Positions 1 to 6,945 of a stretch of DNA of 18,429 nt are shown here, one piece after another. The first letter of the stretch is position 1. The number at the start of each line of letters is the position of its first letter. The stretch spans positions 1 to 18,429 of the forward strand of contig CAYRPO010000014.1 of NCBI GenBank assembly GCA_964426305.1, in the 5' to 3' direction. The DNA comes from CAYRPO01 sp964426305 (GTDB taxonomy: Bacteria; Patescibacteriota; Saccharimonadia; Saccharimonadales; CAIOMD01). The notes below the pieces were generated by a model that searched no databases, was not told where the DNA came from, and saw only the letters and a program-made list of their open reading frames with translations. The translations under genes were made by a program, and so were the position numbers.

Positions 1-93
1 TGCGTCTACATAAGGGATCATCGAATCACTTTTCTTTTGGTCTCATGTGGCAGTCTTGCAGTAGGGTATTACTTGCGTTATAGTGAGGCTTGA
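1..93 (+). CDS. 3' end of an upstream gene (partial, membrane protein tail)
   Basis: Frame 1 is open from the window edge to a TGA at 91-93 and reads as about 30 residues with a hydrophobic stretch (ITFLLVSCGSLAVGYYLRY). This looks like the last membrane helix and short tail of a membrane protein. The other two forward frames stop within the same stretch, frame 2 almost at once. The next gene starts 32 nt later with its own ribosome site, so this fragment probably closes an upstream transcription unit. The fragment is too short for a family assignment. Confidence 0.45.
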   Translation, partial: CVYIRDHRITFLLVSCGSLAVGYYLRYSEA

Positions 94-125
94 AGCATAC
101 AAAGTTAAAAATATTGAAAGGTACC

Positions 126-473
126 ATGCAAAACGATCAGCAACCTCAACAAGACCAATCGGCTCAGCCATTTACCGGAGCCGAGCCAGTACAGCCTCAG
201 CAGCCCATCCAACAACCTCAACCGCAACAGCCTGCTAGTGATCCTGGCGAGGTATTGGCAATCGCCAGTCTAGTCTGTATAGTTTTATTCCCGCTCCTCG
301 GCTTGATTTTGGGTTTCGTAGCGCGCAACAAGTCACGCGCTGTGGGTATCGACAATAAGATGGCCAAGATTGGTATTATCATCAACGGCATTCTGGTTGC
401 GTTTGGGGCCGTTGTGGCCGTATTTTACCTTATACTAATTATCCTTGTTGCCGGTAGTAGCTCGATGGCATAG
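126..473 (+). CDS. Small Q/P-rich DUF4190-like membrane protein
   Basis: This 115-residue protein has a Gln/Pro-rich hydrophilic head (about residues 1-40) followed by two hydrophobic helices (about 43-66 and 82-109). A short basic loop (ARNKSRAVG) separates the helices. That layout, with GLILGFVA in the first helix, resembles the DUF4190 family of small membrane proteins, whose function is unknown. I chose ATG 126 over the upstream in-frame TTG at 90 because a GAAAGG ribosome site lies just before it and the TTG would overlap the preceding gene. The next gene begins 3 nt after the stop and encodes a protein of the same design, so the two are probably co-transcribed and may have arisen by duplication. 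Confidence 0.75.
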   Translation: MQNDQQPQQDQSAQPFTGAEPVQPQQPIQQPQPQQPASDPGEVLAIASLVCIVLFPLLGLILGFVARNKSRAVGIDNKMAKIGIIINGILVAFGAVVAVFYLILIILVAGSSSMA

Positions 474-476
474 ACT

Positions 477-839
477 ATGAATCCCAATGACGTTTCGCCT
501 TCGCCCCAGCAACCACAAAATTTTGCACAACCCGTAACATCGCCGCAGCCCATGCAAAATGTTGTGTATCAACAGAGTAGTAGCGATGATGTTGCGCAAG
601 TATTGGTGCCGACCAAGAACAAACCAGCCTTGTTGTCGTACTATTTTGGCATCTTTGGACTCATACCATTTATTGGCTTGCCATTTTCAGTCGTAGCGTT
701 GATTCTCGGATACAAAGGACTCGCACAGTACAAAGCCAATCCAACACCCGGCGCAAAAGGCCATGCCATCGCCGGTATTGTTATGGGATGGATCCCCATT
801 GCTCTGAGTATGCTTATTCTACTCATGGTATTGCTTTAA
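477..839 (+). CDS. Second Q/P-rich DUF4190-like membrane protein
   Basis: This 120-residue protein has a Pro/Gln-rich head (about residues 1-50) and two hydrophobic helices (about 55-80 and 99-119). Between them is GYKGLAQYKANPTPGAKGHAI, with the small-residue and basic loop typical of DUF4190 proteins (GLxxxxxxxP...GKGxAxAGIxLG). The match is better than that of its upstream neighbour. No Shine-Dalgarno site is visible before the ATG, which lies 3 nt after the previous stop, so translational coupling is likely. The role is unknown. Its position directly before ftsE may be fortuitous, because ftsE has its own promoter. Confidence 0.75.
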   Translation: MNPNDVSPSPQQPQNFAQPVTSPQPMQNVVYQQSSSDDVAQVLVPTKNKPALLSYYFGIFGLIPFIGLPFSVVALILGYKGLAQYKANPTPGAKGHAIAGIVMGWIPIALSMLILLMVLL

Positions 840-864
840 ATCACCATATGTCGTGCTGAGTATC

Positions 865-873
865 TGGTATAAT
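865..873 (+). promoter_or_regulatory. Extended -10 promoter of ftsE
   Basis: TGG followed by a perfect TATAAT (868-873) makes an extended -10 element. No good -35 is seen, which this promoter class tolerates. The box ends 10 nt before the ftsE ATG (884), so transcription should begin about 3-5 nt before the start codon, leaving practically no leader. Confidence 0.6.
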
Positions 874-883
874 CATAAGTGAT

Positions 884-1570
884 ATGATCTTGCTGGATAG
901 AGTAACAAAAAGCTATAACCGCAAAGGTTCAGCCGCTCTCAAGGGGCTGTCTTTGCATGTTGAGCCGAAAGAATTTGTGATTATCGTTGGGCCAAGTGGA
1001 GCAGGTAAGTCAACGTTCTTAAAGTTACTTACCCGCGAGGAAAAGCCAACGAGCGGTAAAATTATCGTTGGCGGTATCGACTACGAGTCGCTACCAGATC
1101 GCAATATCCCATTGTTACGCCGAAAAATAGGTGTTGTTTTTCAGGATTTTCGACTCTTACCGAACAAGACGGTTTTTGAAAATGTTGCATTTGCCCTAGA
1201 GATCGTTGGTATGAGTAATCGCGAAATTCGCCATACTATACCCCGTGTCCTAGAGATCGTTGGATTAACTGGAAAAGGCGATAATTATCCTGACGAATTG
1301 TCTGGCGGCGAGCGTCAGCGCGTTGCAATTGCGCGCGCAATTGCACGCCAACCGAAGATTCTAATTGCCGACGAGCCGACGGGCAACCTCGATCCGAAGC
1401 ATGCTTGGGATGTGATCCGTGTCCTCGAAAAGATTAACCGGTATGGCACAACGGTCTTGTTGACGACCCATAACCAAGACATCGTCAATAAGCTGCGACG
1501 CCGGGTCGTCACTATCAGTGACGGACAGATCGTGAGTGACCGTGCGGCAGGGAGCTACAGGGAAGCATGA
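884..1570 (+). CDS. ftsE: Cell-division ABC transporter ATP-binding protein FtsE
   Basis: FtsE is the cytoplasmic ATPase of the FtsEX complex, which couples ATP hydrolysis at the septum to activation of peptidoglycan hydrolases outside the membrane. The 228-residue length is normal for FtsE. Visible motifs are Walker A GPSGAGKS (36-43), the Q-loop in VVFQDFRLLP (about 84-93), the ABC signature LSGGERQ (139-145), Walker B ILIADEP with catalytic Glu164, and the H-loop His196. The pattern VFQDFRLLPNKTVFENVAFAL is characteristic of FtsE rather than of generic ABC ATPases. The stop overlaps the ftsX start (ATGA at 1567-1570), so the two subunits are translationally coupled. Confidence 0.96.
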   Translation: MILLDRVTKSYNRKGSAALKGLSLHVEPKEFVIIVGPSGAGKSTFLKLLTREEKPTSGKIIVGGIDYESLPDRNIPLLRRKIGVVFQDFRLLPNKTVFENVAFALEIVGMSNREIRHTIPRVLEIVGLTGKGDNYPDELSGGERQRVAIARAIARQPKILIADEPTGNLDPKHAWDVIRVLEKINRYGTTVLLTTHNQDIVNKLRRRVVTISDGQIVSDRAAGSYREA

Positions 1571-2505
1571 ATAGAAAACTTATCACTTTGAGGCGTATTT
1601 GTGCGTCGGGTATCAAGAACTTTTTTCGTAATTCGTGGCTCAGTATTGCCGCAACAGCCGTGATGGTTGTTGCGCTCGTGATCGTACTCATGTCAGTTGT
1701 ATTAAACGTCACAGCACGCAATGCTATTGCCGAGCTTTCTAAGAACCTTAAAGTGTCGGTATACCTGAAAGAGGGTGCTGAAAATGACGAAATCAAGAAA
1801 CTGCAGCGTGCAATTTACGGAAATACAACAGTTGTAAGTGTTGACCACGTGACTACCGTTCAGGCGCAGGAGCAATTTGCCCAAAGTTTTCAGAATGACA
1901 AGAAGTTACTCGAAGGCCTCGCATTGGTCGGCGGCAATAGCTTACCGGCATCTTTAGAGATTAGCGTTAAAGATCTGAGTCAATTGCAGACGGTTGGTTC
2001 TATCGCGGAACAAGATCAGTACAAATCTATCGTCGAAAGCGTCAGCTTGGGAAAGACTGATGTGAAGCGAACAATTGAGCGAGCAGGTGCCTCACAACGA
2101 TTTATCACAACAGCGAGCATTATCGCTGCGGCTGTGTTCGCAGTCGTTAGTATGCTGATCATCTTCAATACTATTCGCATGGCCATATTTACGCGTAGTG
2201 ACGAAATTAGGACCATGAAATTGCTTGGGGCAACACCTGGGTATATCCGAGGGCCCTTTTTAGTTGAGTCGAGCATGTATGGCATCGTTGCTGGAATCAT
2301 TGCGGCAAGTGTTGTTGTGGCGGGAGTAGTACCGCTTGGCAGTAAGGTGGCGAATCAGGCCGAGTTTGCTGCTACATACGAGTTCTTTACGACGCCGACC
2401 GTGATCGTCGGCATGTACGCATCGGCGATAATGGCCGGAGTCTTGGTTGGGGTTGTATCGAGCACGCTGGCTATGGAAAAACATCTCAAGCTGAAGCATT
2501 GGTAG
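1567..2505 (+). CDS. ftsX: Cell-division protein FtsX, membrane subunit
   Basis: FtsX is the integral-membrane partner of FtsE. This 312-residue protein has a short basic cytoplasmic N-terminus, one helix (about 24-47), and a large extracellular domain (about 50-178). Three more helices follow (about 180-203, 233-255, 279-301), which is the standard FtsX topology. The segment FTRSDEIRTMKLLGATPGYIRGPF (208-231) is the conserved cytoplasmic loop of the FtsX/MacB fold. The extracellular domain is where a coiled-coil hydrolase would bind, and one such hydrolase is encoded immediately downstream. The start is set by the ATGA overlap with ftsE. Confidence 0.95.
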   Translation: MNRKLITLRRICASGIKNFFRNSWLSIAATAVMVVALVIVLMSVVLNVTARNAIAELSKNLKVSVYLKEGAENDEIKKLQRAIYGNTTVVSVDHVTTVQAQEQFAQSFQNDKKLLEGLALVGGNSLPASLEISVKDLSQLQTVGSIAEQDQYKSIVESVSLGKTDVKRTIERAGASQRFITTASIIAAAVFAVVSMLIIFNTIRMAIFTRSDEIRTMKLLGATPGYIRGPFLVESSMYGIVAGIIAASVVVAGVVPLGSKVANQAEFAATYEFFTTPTVIVGMYASAIMAGVLVGVVSSTLAMEKHLKLKHW

Positions 2506-2563
2506 GCCGGCATAGCTACTGGACAAAACTCAACACCGTAGTGCATTTGGCGCCATAAGCACA

Positions 2564-2592
2564 TTGCTTTTTCTGCCAATACTTTGTACACT
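2564..2592 (+). promoter_or_regulatory. Promoter of the CHAP hydrolase gene
   Basis: TTGCTT (2564-2569), a 17-bp spacer and TACACT (2587-2592) form a reasonable sigma-70-type promoter in the ftsX/hydrolase gap. Transcription would start near 2599, about 20 nt before ATG 2620. The hydrolase could therefore be expressed separately from ftsEX. Confidence 0.5.
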
Positions 2593-2619
2593 ATGTGTGT
2601 GATTCGATTGGCCAGAGCC

Positions 2620-3750
2620 ATGAAAAAACAAATATCTCGAAAACCATTTTATTTTGTGCTGATTGTCGTTGTTATGGCCAGTGTTTTTCTGTCGCCATAT
2701 TCGTTGCGTTCTACATCTGTTGCGCATGCGGCAACCGTTGACGAGTTACGGGCTCAGGCCAATGCGCTACAGGCCCAGATCGATGCCAACAACGCCGAAG
2801 CGAAACGCTTAGCAGGAGAGGCAGATACGCTTAAAAATAAAATTGCAGAATTTGATATCCAAATCGCCAGCATAGAAACGCAAATTAATCTGATCACCAA
2901 CAAGTTGCAGCAGCTCGATATCGACCTGGCAAATGCCCAAAAAGAGCTAGACCGACAAAAAGAGCTACTCAAAGCGAGTATCACGGCATTGTACAAAAAA
3001 GGCGGCGCATCAACTGTCGAATTGCTAGTAGGCAGCGATAGTTTTAGCCAGTTCGTCAACAGTCAGACATATCTAGAGCGTCTCAAAAGTGGCATTCAAG
3101 AATCCACCGAAAAAGTTATAGAACTGAAGCAGAAGATCCAAGCGCAGCAAGCTGAACAGAAAGACTTGCTCGAGCAACAACAAGATGCTAAAGCGACGGC
3201 CGCAAATGCTCGTGCCGAACGACAAACACTACTTGAGCGCACCCAAGGCGAAGAAGCACGCTATAAGGCGGTCGCTGCTGATATCCAAAAACAGCAATCT
3301 GCACTTTTGGCAGAAATTGTTGCGCGCAGCCGTGTAATTACAAATGTTGGAACCGGTTCGTACCCGTGGGCAGGCTACAGAGAGGGTAACTGGACACACG
3401 CGGGCTCGTGCAACTACGCAGACGACGGTGATCCGTGGGGGTATTGCTATAGACAATGTGTATCGTATGTAGCCTGGAAACTCTATGCCACTGGGCGCGA
3501 GGCTCCCGTGGGCTACGGGAACGCGGCTGACTGGATGTGGCGCACGCCACTCAGTAAGCGTGGCTATACGCCTCGAGTTGGGGCTGTTGCGGTCTGGGGT
3601 GGTTGGGAAGGCCACGTCGCGTATGTCGAAGAGGTGTACAGCAACGGACAAATCCGTATTAGCGAATACAATGCAGTGCCCGCATTACAGGGGCGATATT
3701 CGCAGCGTGTCATGAGCGCCGGCGACCCCGACATGTACCTCTACTTCTAA
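2620..3750 (+). CDS. Secreted coiled-coil CHAP-domain peptidoglycan hydrolase (PcsB-type)
   Basis: This 376-residue secreted protein is a predicted amidase or endopeptidase acting on septal peptidoglycan. A signal peptide covers about residues 1-38 (basic MKKQISRK, hydrophobic core, AHAA cleavage region). A long charged coiled coil runs from about 40 to 235. It is interrupted by GGASTVELLVGSDSFSQFVN (128-147), which resembles the PcsB hinge segment. A C-terminal CHAP domain (about 248-376) has catalytic Cys280 in YRQCVSYVAW, His332 in GHVAYVEEV, and an acidic or Asn residue in SEYN (349-351). Known PcsB-type enzymes are held inactive by their coiled coil and are activated by FtsEX, whose genes lie directly upstream. 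I chose ATG 2620 because it begins the signal peptide; upstream in-frame starts lie at or before the predicted transcription start. Confidence 0.92.
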   Translation: MKKQISRKPFYFVLIVVVMASVFLSPYSLRSTSVAHAATVDELRAQANALQAQIDANNAEAKRLAGEADTLKNKIAEFDIQIASIETQINLITNKLQQLDIDLANAQKELDRQKELLKASITALYKKGGASTVELLVGSDSFSQFVNSQTYLERLKSGIQESTEKVIELKQKIQAQQAEQKDLLEQQQDAKATAANARAERQTLLERTQGEEARYKAVAADIQKQQSALLAEIVARSRVITNVGTGSYPWAGYREGNWTHAGSCNYADDGDPWGYCYRQCVSYVAWKLYATGREAPVGYGNAADWMWRTPLSKRGYTPRVGAVAVWGGWEGHVAYVEEVYSNGQIRISEYNAVPALQGRYSQRVMSAGDPDMYLYF

Positions 3751-3762
3751 ATTATCAGGAAC

Positions 3763-3791
3763 TTGCAAAAAAGTAAAATATATAGTATAAT
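3763..3791 (+). promoter_or_regulatory. Strong promoter of the acidic orphan gene
   Basis: TTGCAA (3763-3768), a 17-bp spacer and a perfect TATAAT (3786-3791) lie in A/T-rich DNA. The -10 box ends 9 nt before ATG 3801, so the message should be leaderless or nearly so. No Shine-Dalgarno site is present. Confidence 0.65.
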
Positions 3792-3800
3792 ATTGATATT

Positions 3801-4178
3801 ATGAGTAAATTTGACGAGTACGACTTACTAGATTTCAAGCTATTGCCAGAAGATGGCGGTATAACTTGGGCTGAAATTTCTTTTCTTGACCCAGCACGAG
3901 AAGGCATGGTACCACCTTCAAGTCGTGATCGTGTTGAGATAACTGGTTATCGGAACCTTGGTCGCGGTGCGCTCGTGTATGAAGCATTAGATGGTGATCC
4001 AGATGATCCGGATCATCGTGATGAAGTGTTGCTTCATGTTGCCTACGATGCGCTACACGCTCTACACGCATGGAGGCGCCAAATGAAAGTTACTGGCCCA
4101 CGAAAACTAGCAGTTGTAGGCACAGTTACCTATATCCATGGCACTGAAAACGCTTCTGAAACAGAAGCCCAAGACTAA
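3801..4178 (+). CDS. Orphan acidic protein of unknown function
   Basis: I do not recognise this 125-residue protein. It has no signal peptide or membrane helix, so it is probably cytoplasmic. It is strongly acidic, with an acidic patch DGDPDDPDHRDE (about 64-75) in the middle. A likely amphipathic helix VLLHVAYDALHALHAWRRQMK follows, then a short strand-like part and a disordered Glu/Thr-rich tail. The N-terminal half (ITWAEISFLDPAREG...DRVEITGYRNLGRGALVYEAL) reads as beta strands. It sits alone between the CHAP hydrolase and a gene-free fold-back element, with its own near-consensus promoter. The promoter and clean reading frame argue that it is a real gene. Confidence 0.65.
   Translation: MSKFDEYDLLDFKLLPEDGGITWAEISFLDPAREGMVPPSSRDRVEITGYRNLGRGALVYEALDGDPDDPDHRDEVLLHVAYDALHALHAWRRQMKVTGPRKLAVVGTVTYIHGTENASETEAQD
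4152..4168 (+). terminator. Possible weak terminator hairpin at the end of the orphan gene
   Basis: GCTTCTG (4152-4158) and CAGAAGC (4162-4168) form a perfect 7-bp stem with a 3-nt loop inside the last codons of the acidic orphan gene. A T-rich run (about 4185-4198) follows, but about 16 nt from the stem base, which is too far for a canonical intrinsic terminator. It may still stall polymerase or protect the 3' end. Confidence 0.3.
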
Positions 4179-4207
4179 ATATTAATTTTTTGTTTTTCTT
4201 AACTCTT

Positions 4208-4667
4208 GTACTTTTGTGACCAAAAGTACCAAAAAGTCTCGGGGTGGCAGAAAAACACGATCAATTCATTGCTCAAATTTCTTCTGGTGCCTTGCGGAAC
4301 TTGTCCCATCTTAATGACTTTATAGAGGATGGGACTTCGAACAGTCCTCGGCAATTATTCCAGAAGCCATTCGGCATGCCTTGTCGGTTTTGCTGATACC
4401 CCGAACCCCTTCAAGGAGTAATCAATAATAATTCCGCTTCTGTAGCGGTTGTGGCATCAGCAGAAACAGACAAAATACGAGTGAGTAGGTACGGAATCAT
4501 TGGCCGAGGACACGGACAGTTCCTCTTATGCAATAAGCAAGAACTGACCCGAATCCGCCCTTAGGCGGAGAGTTCCGCAGGCCACCGCACATACTGGCTT
4601 GGATTTTGATCTGCTTTCGATGCCGCCACAAAGGTGTTTTGGTACTTTTGCACCCTTTCAAAAGTAC
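4208..4667. repeat. 460-bp nested fold-back element bounded by inverted terminal palindromes
   Basis: No gene is seen in 4179-4784; most of it is this element. The left end is a 9-bp palindrome (GTACTTTTG 4208-4216, CAAAAGTAC 4221-4229). The right end carries the same words (4642-4650 and 4659-4667), and each palindrome is followed inward by CAAAA/TTTTG, giving terminal inverted repeats. The two arms pair inward: GTGGC 4244-4248 with 4625-4629; GATCA 4259-4263 with 4607-4611; 4286-4301 with 4571-4586 (about 15 bp, two bulges); 4344-4361 with 4493-4511 (17 of 18 pairs); 4381-4400 with 4453-4473 (about 18 pairs). Side hairpins sit at 4303-4310/4328-4335 (8 bp), 4517-4529/4533-4546 and 4554-4559/4564-4569 (6 bp), with a central one at 4434-4437/4445-4448. 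It could be a MITE-like mobile element or a large structured RNA gene. No RNase P, tmRNA or intron signatures were recognised. Confidence 0.75.
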
Positions 4668-4767
4668 TTATGTTTAAAAATTGAAATAACAGATTTTGAG
4701 TACATACAACGCATACATCACAGCCTGGGATTAAGTTCGCTTTCACAGAATGCTTTCAGGTTTGGCA

Positions 4768-4776
4768 TGATACACT
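4768..4776 (+). promoter_or_regulatory. Extended -10 promoter of the S41 protease gene
   Basis: TGA followed by TACACT (4771-4776) fits an extended -10 and ends 8 nt before ATG 4785, predicting a transcript that starts at or just before the start codon. No clear -35 is seen. The 100 bp between the fold-back element and this box shows nothing else recognisable. Confidence 0.45.
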
Positions 4777-4784
4777 AGAGAGTA

Positions 4785-6014
4785 ATGAATCAAAAGAGAA
4801 ATATGCAGGCTGCCGCCAAGCGCCGCCGACCATCGAATTGGTTTTTTGCTGGCTTGCTGAGTGTTTTTTTTACTGGCTTTGTGTTTGTTGCTGGCGTGCA
4901 GGTTGGTAGTGGCAATTGGCATGTGAGCTTCTCGAATAGGGCAGTTCAAGACAATCAGGCATTGTCGGAATCGCTCGACTATGCCTCTGTAAATCAGGTA
5001 TACAGTGAACTCGTCAAAAAATATGATGGTAAGCTTGATCAGACAGCATTACTGACGGGCCTCAAGAAAGGCCTCGTCGAGGCTGCGGGGGATCCCTATA
5101 CGACATATCTTGACGCAGAAGAGGCCAAGGCATTTAGCGAACAGCTCAGTGGTGCATTTAGTGGGATTGGTGCCGAGTTAGGTAAAGAGGGAACAAATAT
5201 CGTTGTCGTAGCCCCGATTAGTGGTTTTCCAGCAGAAAAAGCTGGGCTACGCAGTAGGGATGTTGTCGTGTCGATTGATGGGCAAGACGCCACAAATATC
5301 AGCGTTGACGAAGCGGTCAAGCGTATCCGCGGCGAAAAAGGTACGCAAGTAAAACTTGTTGTTGTGCGTGGCGAGAAAGAGCGGCTTGAACTCGCAATCA
5401 CCCGAGACGTCATTACCATACCAAGCGTTGAGTCAAAAATGCTGGACAAGAATATTGGCTATATACGAGTGTCCCGTTTCTCTGATGATACTGTGCGACT
5501 CGCGCAAGAGGCTGCTGAAGGGTTTCGGCAGGATGGCGTAAAGGGCGTTGTACTCGATCTCCGTGGAGACCCCGGAGGTTATCTTAACGCAGCTGTCGGA
5601 TTGTCCAGTATTTGGCTAGACCAGAACCAGCTTATCTTGCAGGAAAAACGTGATGGAAAAGTTGTAGAGTCATTCCGCTCCGACAAAAAAGGAATATTAT
5701 TTGGTACGTCAACTGTCGTGTTGATCAATGAGGGTAGTGCGAGTGCAAGCGAGATCACTGCTGGCGCACTGAAGGACAACAATGTAGCACAGATCGTTGG
5801 CACCAAGAGCTATGGCAAGGGAAGCGTGCAGGAATTTAGTCGTCTTGGCGACGGCAGTGTGCTCAAAGTCACCGTGGCGCGATGGTTCACACCTGCTGGC
5901 AAAAACATTGACAAAGAAGGTATAGAACCGCATATAAAGGTTGAAATGACCGAGGCTGATTTTGTCGCGAAGAAAGATCCGCAGCTGGACCGAGCTACAC
6001 AGCTCTTGCAGTAA
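4785..6014 (+). CDS. ctpA: Carboxy-terminal processing protease (peptidase family S41, CtpA-like)
   Basis: This 409-residue membrane-anchored serine protease cleaves substrate C-termini outside the cytoplasm; relatives process envelope proteins and peptidoglycan hydrolases. A basic N-terminus (KRRRPSNW) precedes a signal-anchor helix (about 19-40). Next come a helical N-terminal region (60-110) with GDPYTTYLDAEE, a PDZ domain (about 122-205, with GIGAELG and AGLRSRDVVVSIDG), and the S41 core. The catalytic Ser is most likely Ser320 in NEGSASASEI and the general base Lys345 in SYGKGSVQ. Their 25-residue spacing matches known CtpB/Prc enzymes. DLRGDPGG (258-265) is the conserved oxyanion strand. 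Its nearness to the FtsEX-CHAP genes suggests a role in wall-enzyme turnover, which is inference. Confidence 0.95.
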   Translation: MNQKRNMQAAAKRRRPSNWFFAGLLSVFFTGFVFVAGVQVGSGNWHVSFSNRAVQDNQALSESLDYASVNQVYSELVKKYDGKLDQTALLTGLKKGLVEAAGDPYTTYLDAEEAKAFSEQLSGAFSGIGAELGKEGTNIVVVAPISGFPAEKAGLRSRDVVVSIDGQDATNISVDEAVKRIRGEKGTQVKLVVVRGEKERLELAITRDVITIPSVESKMLDKNIGYIRVSRFSDDTVRLAQEAAEGFRQDGVKGVVLDLRGDPGGYLNAAVGLSSIWLDQNQLILQEKRDGKVVESFRSDKKGILFGTSTVVLINEGSASASEITAGALKDNNVAQIVGTKSYGKGSVQEFSRLGDGSVLKVTVARWFTPAGKNIDKEGIEPHIKVEMTEADFVAKKDPQLDRATQLLQ

Positions 6015-6020
6015 GGCCTG

Positions 6021-6050
6021 TTGTCAGGCGGGGTATGAATAGGGTAGTAT
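6021..6050 (+). promoter_or_regulatory. Promoter of the receiver gene (predicted leaderless)
   Basis: TTGTCA (6021-6026), an 18-bp spacer and TAGTAT (6045-6050) place the transcription start on or next to ATG 6057. The -35 overlaps a 5-bp hairpin (GCCTG 6016-6020, CAGGC 6025-6029) just after the protease stop. That hairpin lacks a T-run and is not a convincing terminator. Confidence 0.5.
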
Positions 6051-6056
6051 AAACAT

Positions 6057-6458
6057 ATGCAACCAAATCCTACTACAAAAGAGACGCGCAAAAAAATATT
6101 ATTGGTTGAGGATGACGAAGCACTCGCCTCCGTCTATCAGACTCGCCTTGAGGCAGAAGGCTTTGATGTCCGACGGGTTCAGAATGGTGAAGATGCCCTG
6201 GCTTCGGCGATTGCGTTTCGGCCGGAACTGATCTTGCTCGATGTTATGATGCCAAAAGTGAGTGGCTTTGATGTACTCGACATTTTACGCAATACACCGG
6301 AAACGGCTAACATCCATATCATTATGCTGACTGCCCTCAGTCAAGATAGCGACATCGAACGCGCCAAGAGCCTGGGCGTTGACGAGTATTTGGTAAAAAG
6401 CCAAGTTGTTATCGCTGATGTCGTCGAGCGAATCAAGTATCATTTGAATCTGTCGTAG
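6057..6458 (+). CDS. Stand-alone receiver-domain response regulator
   Basis: This 133-residue protein is a single CheY-like receiver with no output domain. The acidic pocket is Glu18/Asp19 in LLVEDDE, the phosphoacceptor is Asp62 in LILLDVMMP, the switch Thr is Thr92 in MLTAL, and the conserved Lys is Lys114 in YLVKSQ. All catalytic positions are intact, so it should be phosphorylatable. Receiver-only regulators ending in a VKSQ-type segment are common in Saccharibacteria-like genomes. No histidine kinase gene lies next to it; the only kinase-like gene here is at 16251 and looks degenerate. Its 3' end overlaps the 3' end of the convergent gtrA-like gene by 26 bp. Confidence 0.92.
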   Translation: MQPNPTTKETRKKILLVEDDEALASVYQTRLEAEGFDVRRVQNGEDALASAIAFRPELILLDVMMPKVSGFDVLDILRNTPETANIHIIMLTALSQDSDIERAKSLGVDEYLVKSQVVIADVVERIKYHLNLS

Positions 6459-6945
6459 ACTGTTGTGGTGTATTTCGAAAGACCACTTGCTTGTACATGG
6501 TATAGTTCCATATCATTGTCGCGGCTGTAGCTGCAACTTTTGCAGTATTGAGCGTTATAAACTCTTTGCTGAAATCCATGCCAAGGGCATTTTGTATGTT
6601 ATAGAGTAGCTCGGCGGGTAGCGTGACCGCGTGAACCATCACGTATATGACCACATTCTGGATTACAAATAAGCCAAACATGGTGATTGCAGCAAACGGT
6701 ACAAACCGTTTTGCATGTTCTTGATCGTCAGATCGGAACACAAAGCTATGATTGAGCGCATAGCTTACCAGCATGGCACATGACACGGATACGATATTTG
6801 CAGGCAACTTATCCAGCCCGACCACAAACACCAAGACATTCAATATAGTAAAATCAACAAGTGTGTTGATTATGCCAACCAAACCGAAGCGTACAACCCG
6901 TATACTAAGAGCCTTGTGTAGCACTACAAATCGACCCGTTTCCAT
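6433..6945 (-). CDS. GtrA-like membrane protein
   Basis: This 170-residue protein has four predicted helices (about 20-43, 48-68, 82-106, 132-148). GtrA family hallmarks are RFGLVGIINTLVDFTILN near the start, SYALNHSFVFRS after helix 2, and a C-terminal WNYTMYKQVVF. GtrA proteins are thought to move undecaprenyl-linked sugars across the membrane for surface polysaccharide or teichoic acid decoration. The start codon lies 22 bp inside the end of the upstream GT39-type gene on the same strand, so the two are co-transcribed and probably coupled. A 9-bp hairpin (6952-6980) sits just before its start. The downstream end overlaps the convergent receiver gene. Confidence 0.88.
   Translation of the reverse strand: METGRFVVLHKALSIRVVRFGLVGIINTLVDFTILNVLVFVVGLDKLPANIVSVSCAMLVSYALNHSFVFRSDDQEHAKRFVPFAAITMFGLFVIQNVVIYVMVHAVTLPAELLYNIQNALGMDFSKEFITLNTAKVAATAATMIWNYTMYKQVVFRNTPQQSTTDSNDT

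Noticed and set aside
4208..4667. RNase P RNA, tmRNA or self-splicing intron
   Set aside because: The conserved sequences of these RNAs (for example the RNase P core or intron domain V) were looked for by eye and not seen.
4561..4746. Minus-strand reading frame of 61 codons inside the fold-back region
   Set aside because: It spans the element's right arm and lacks a ribosome site; composition does not look like protein.
6016..6029. 5-bp hairpin after the S41 protease as its terminator
   Set aside because: No T-run follows and it overlaps the -35 of the next gene.
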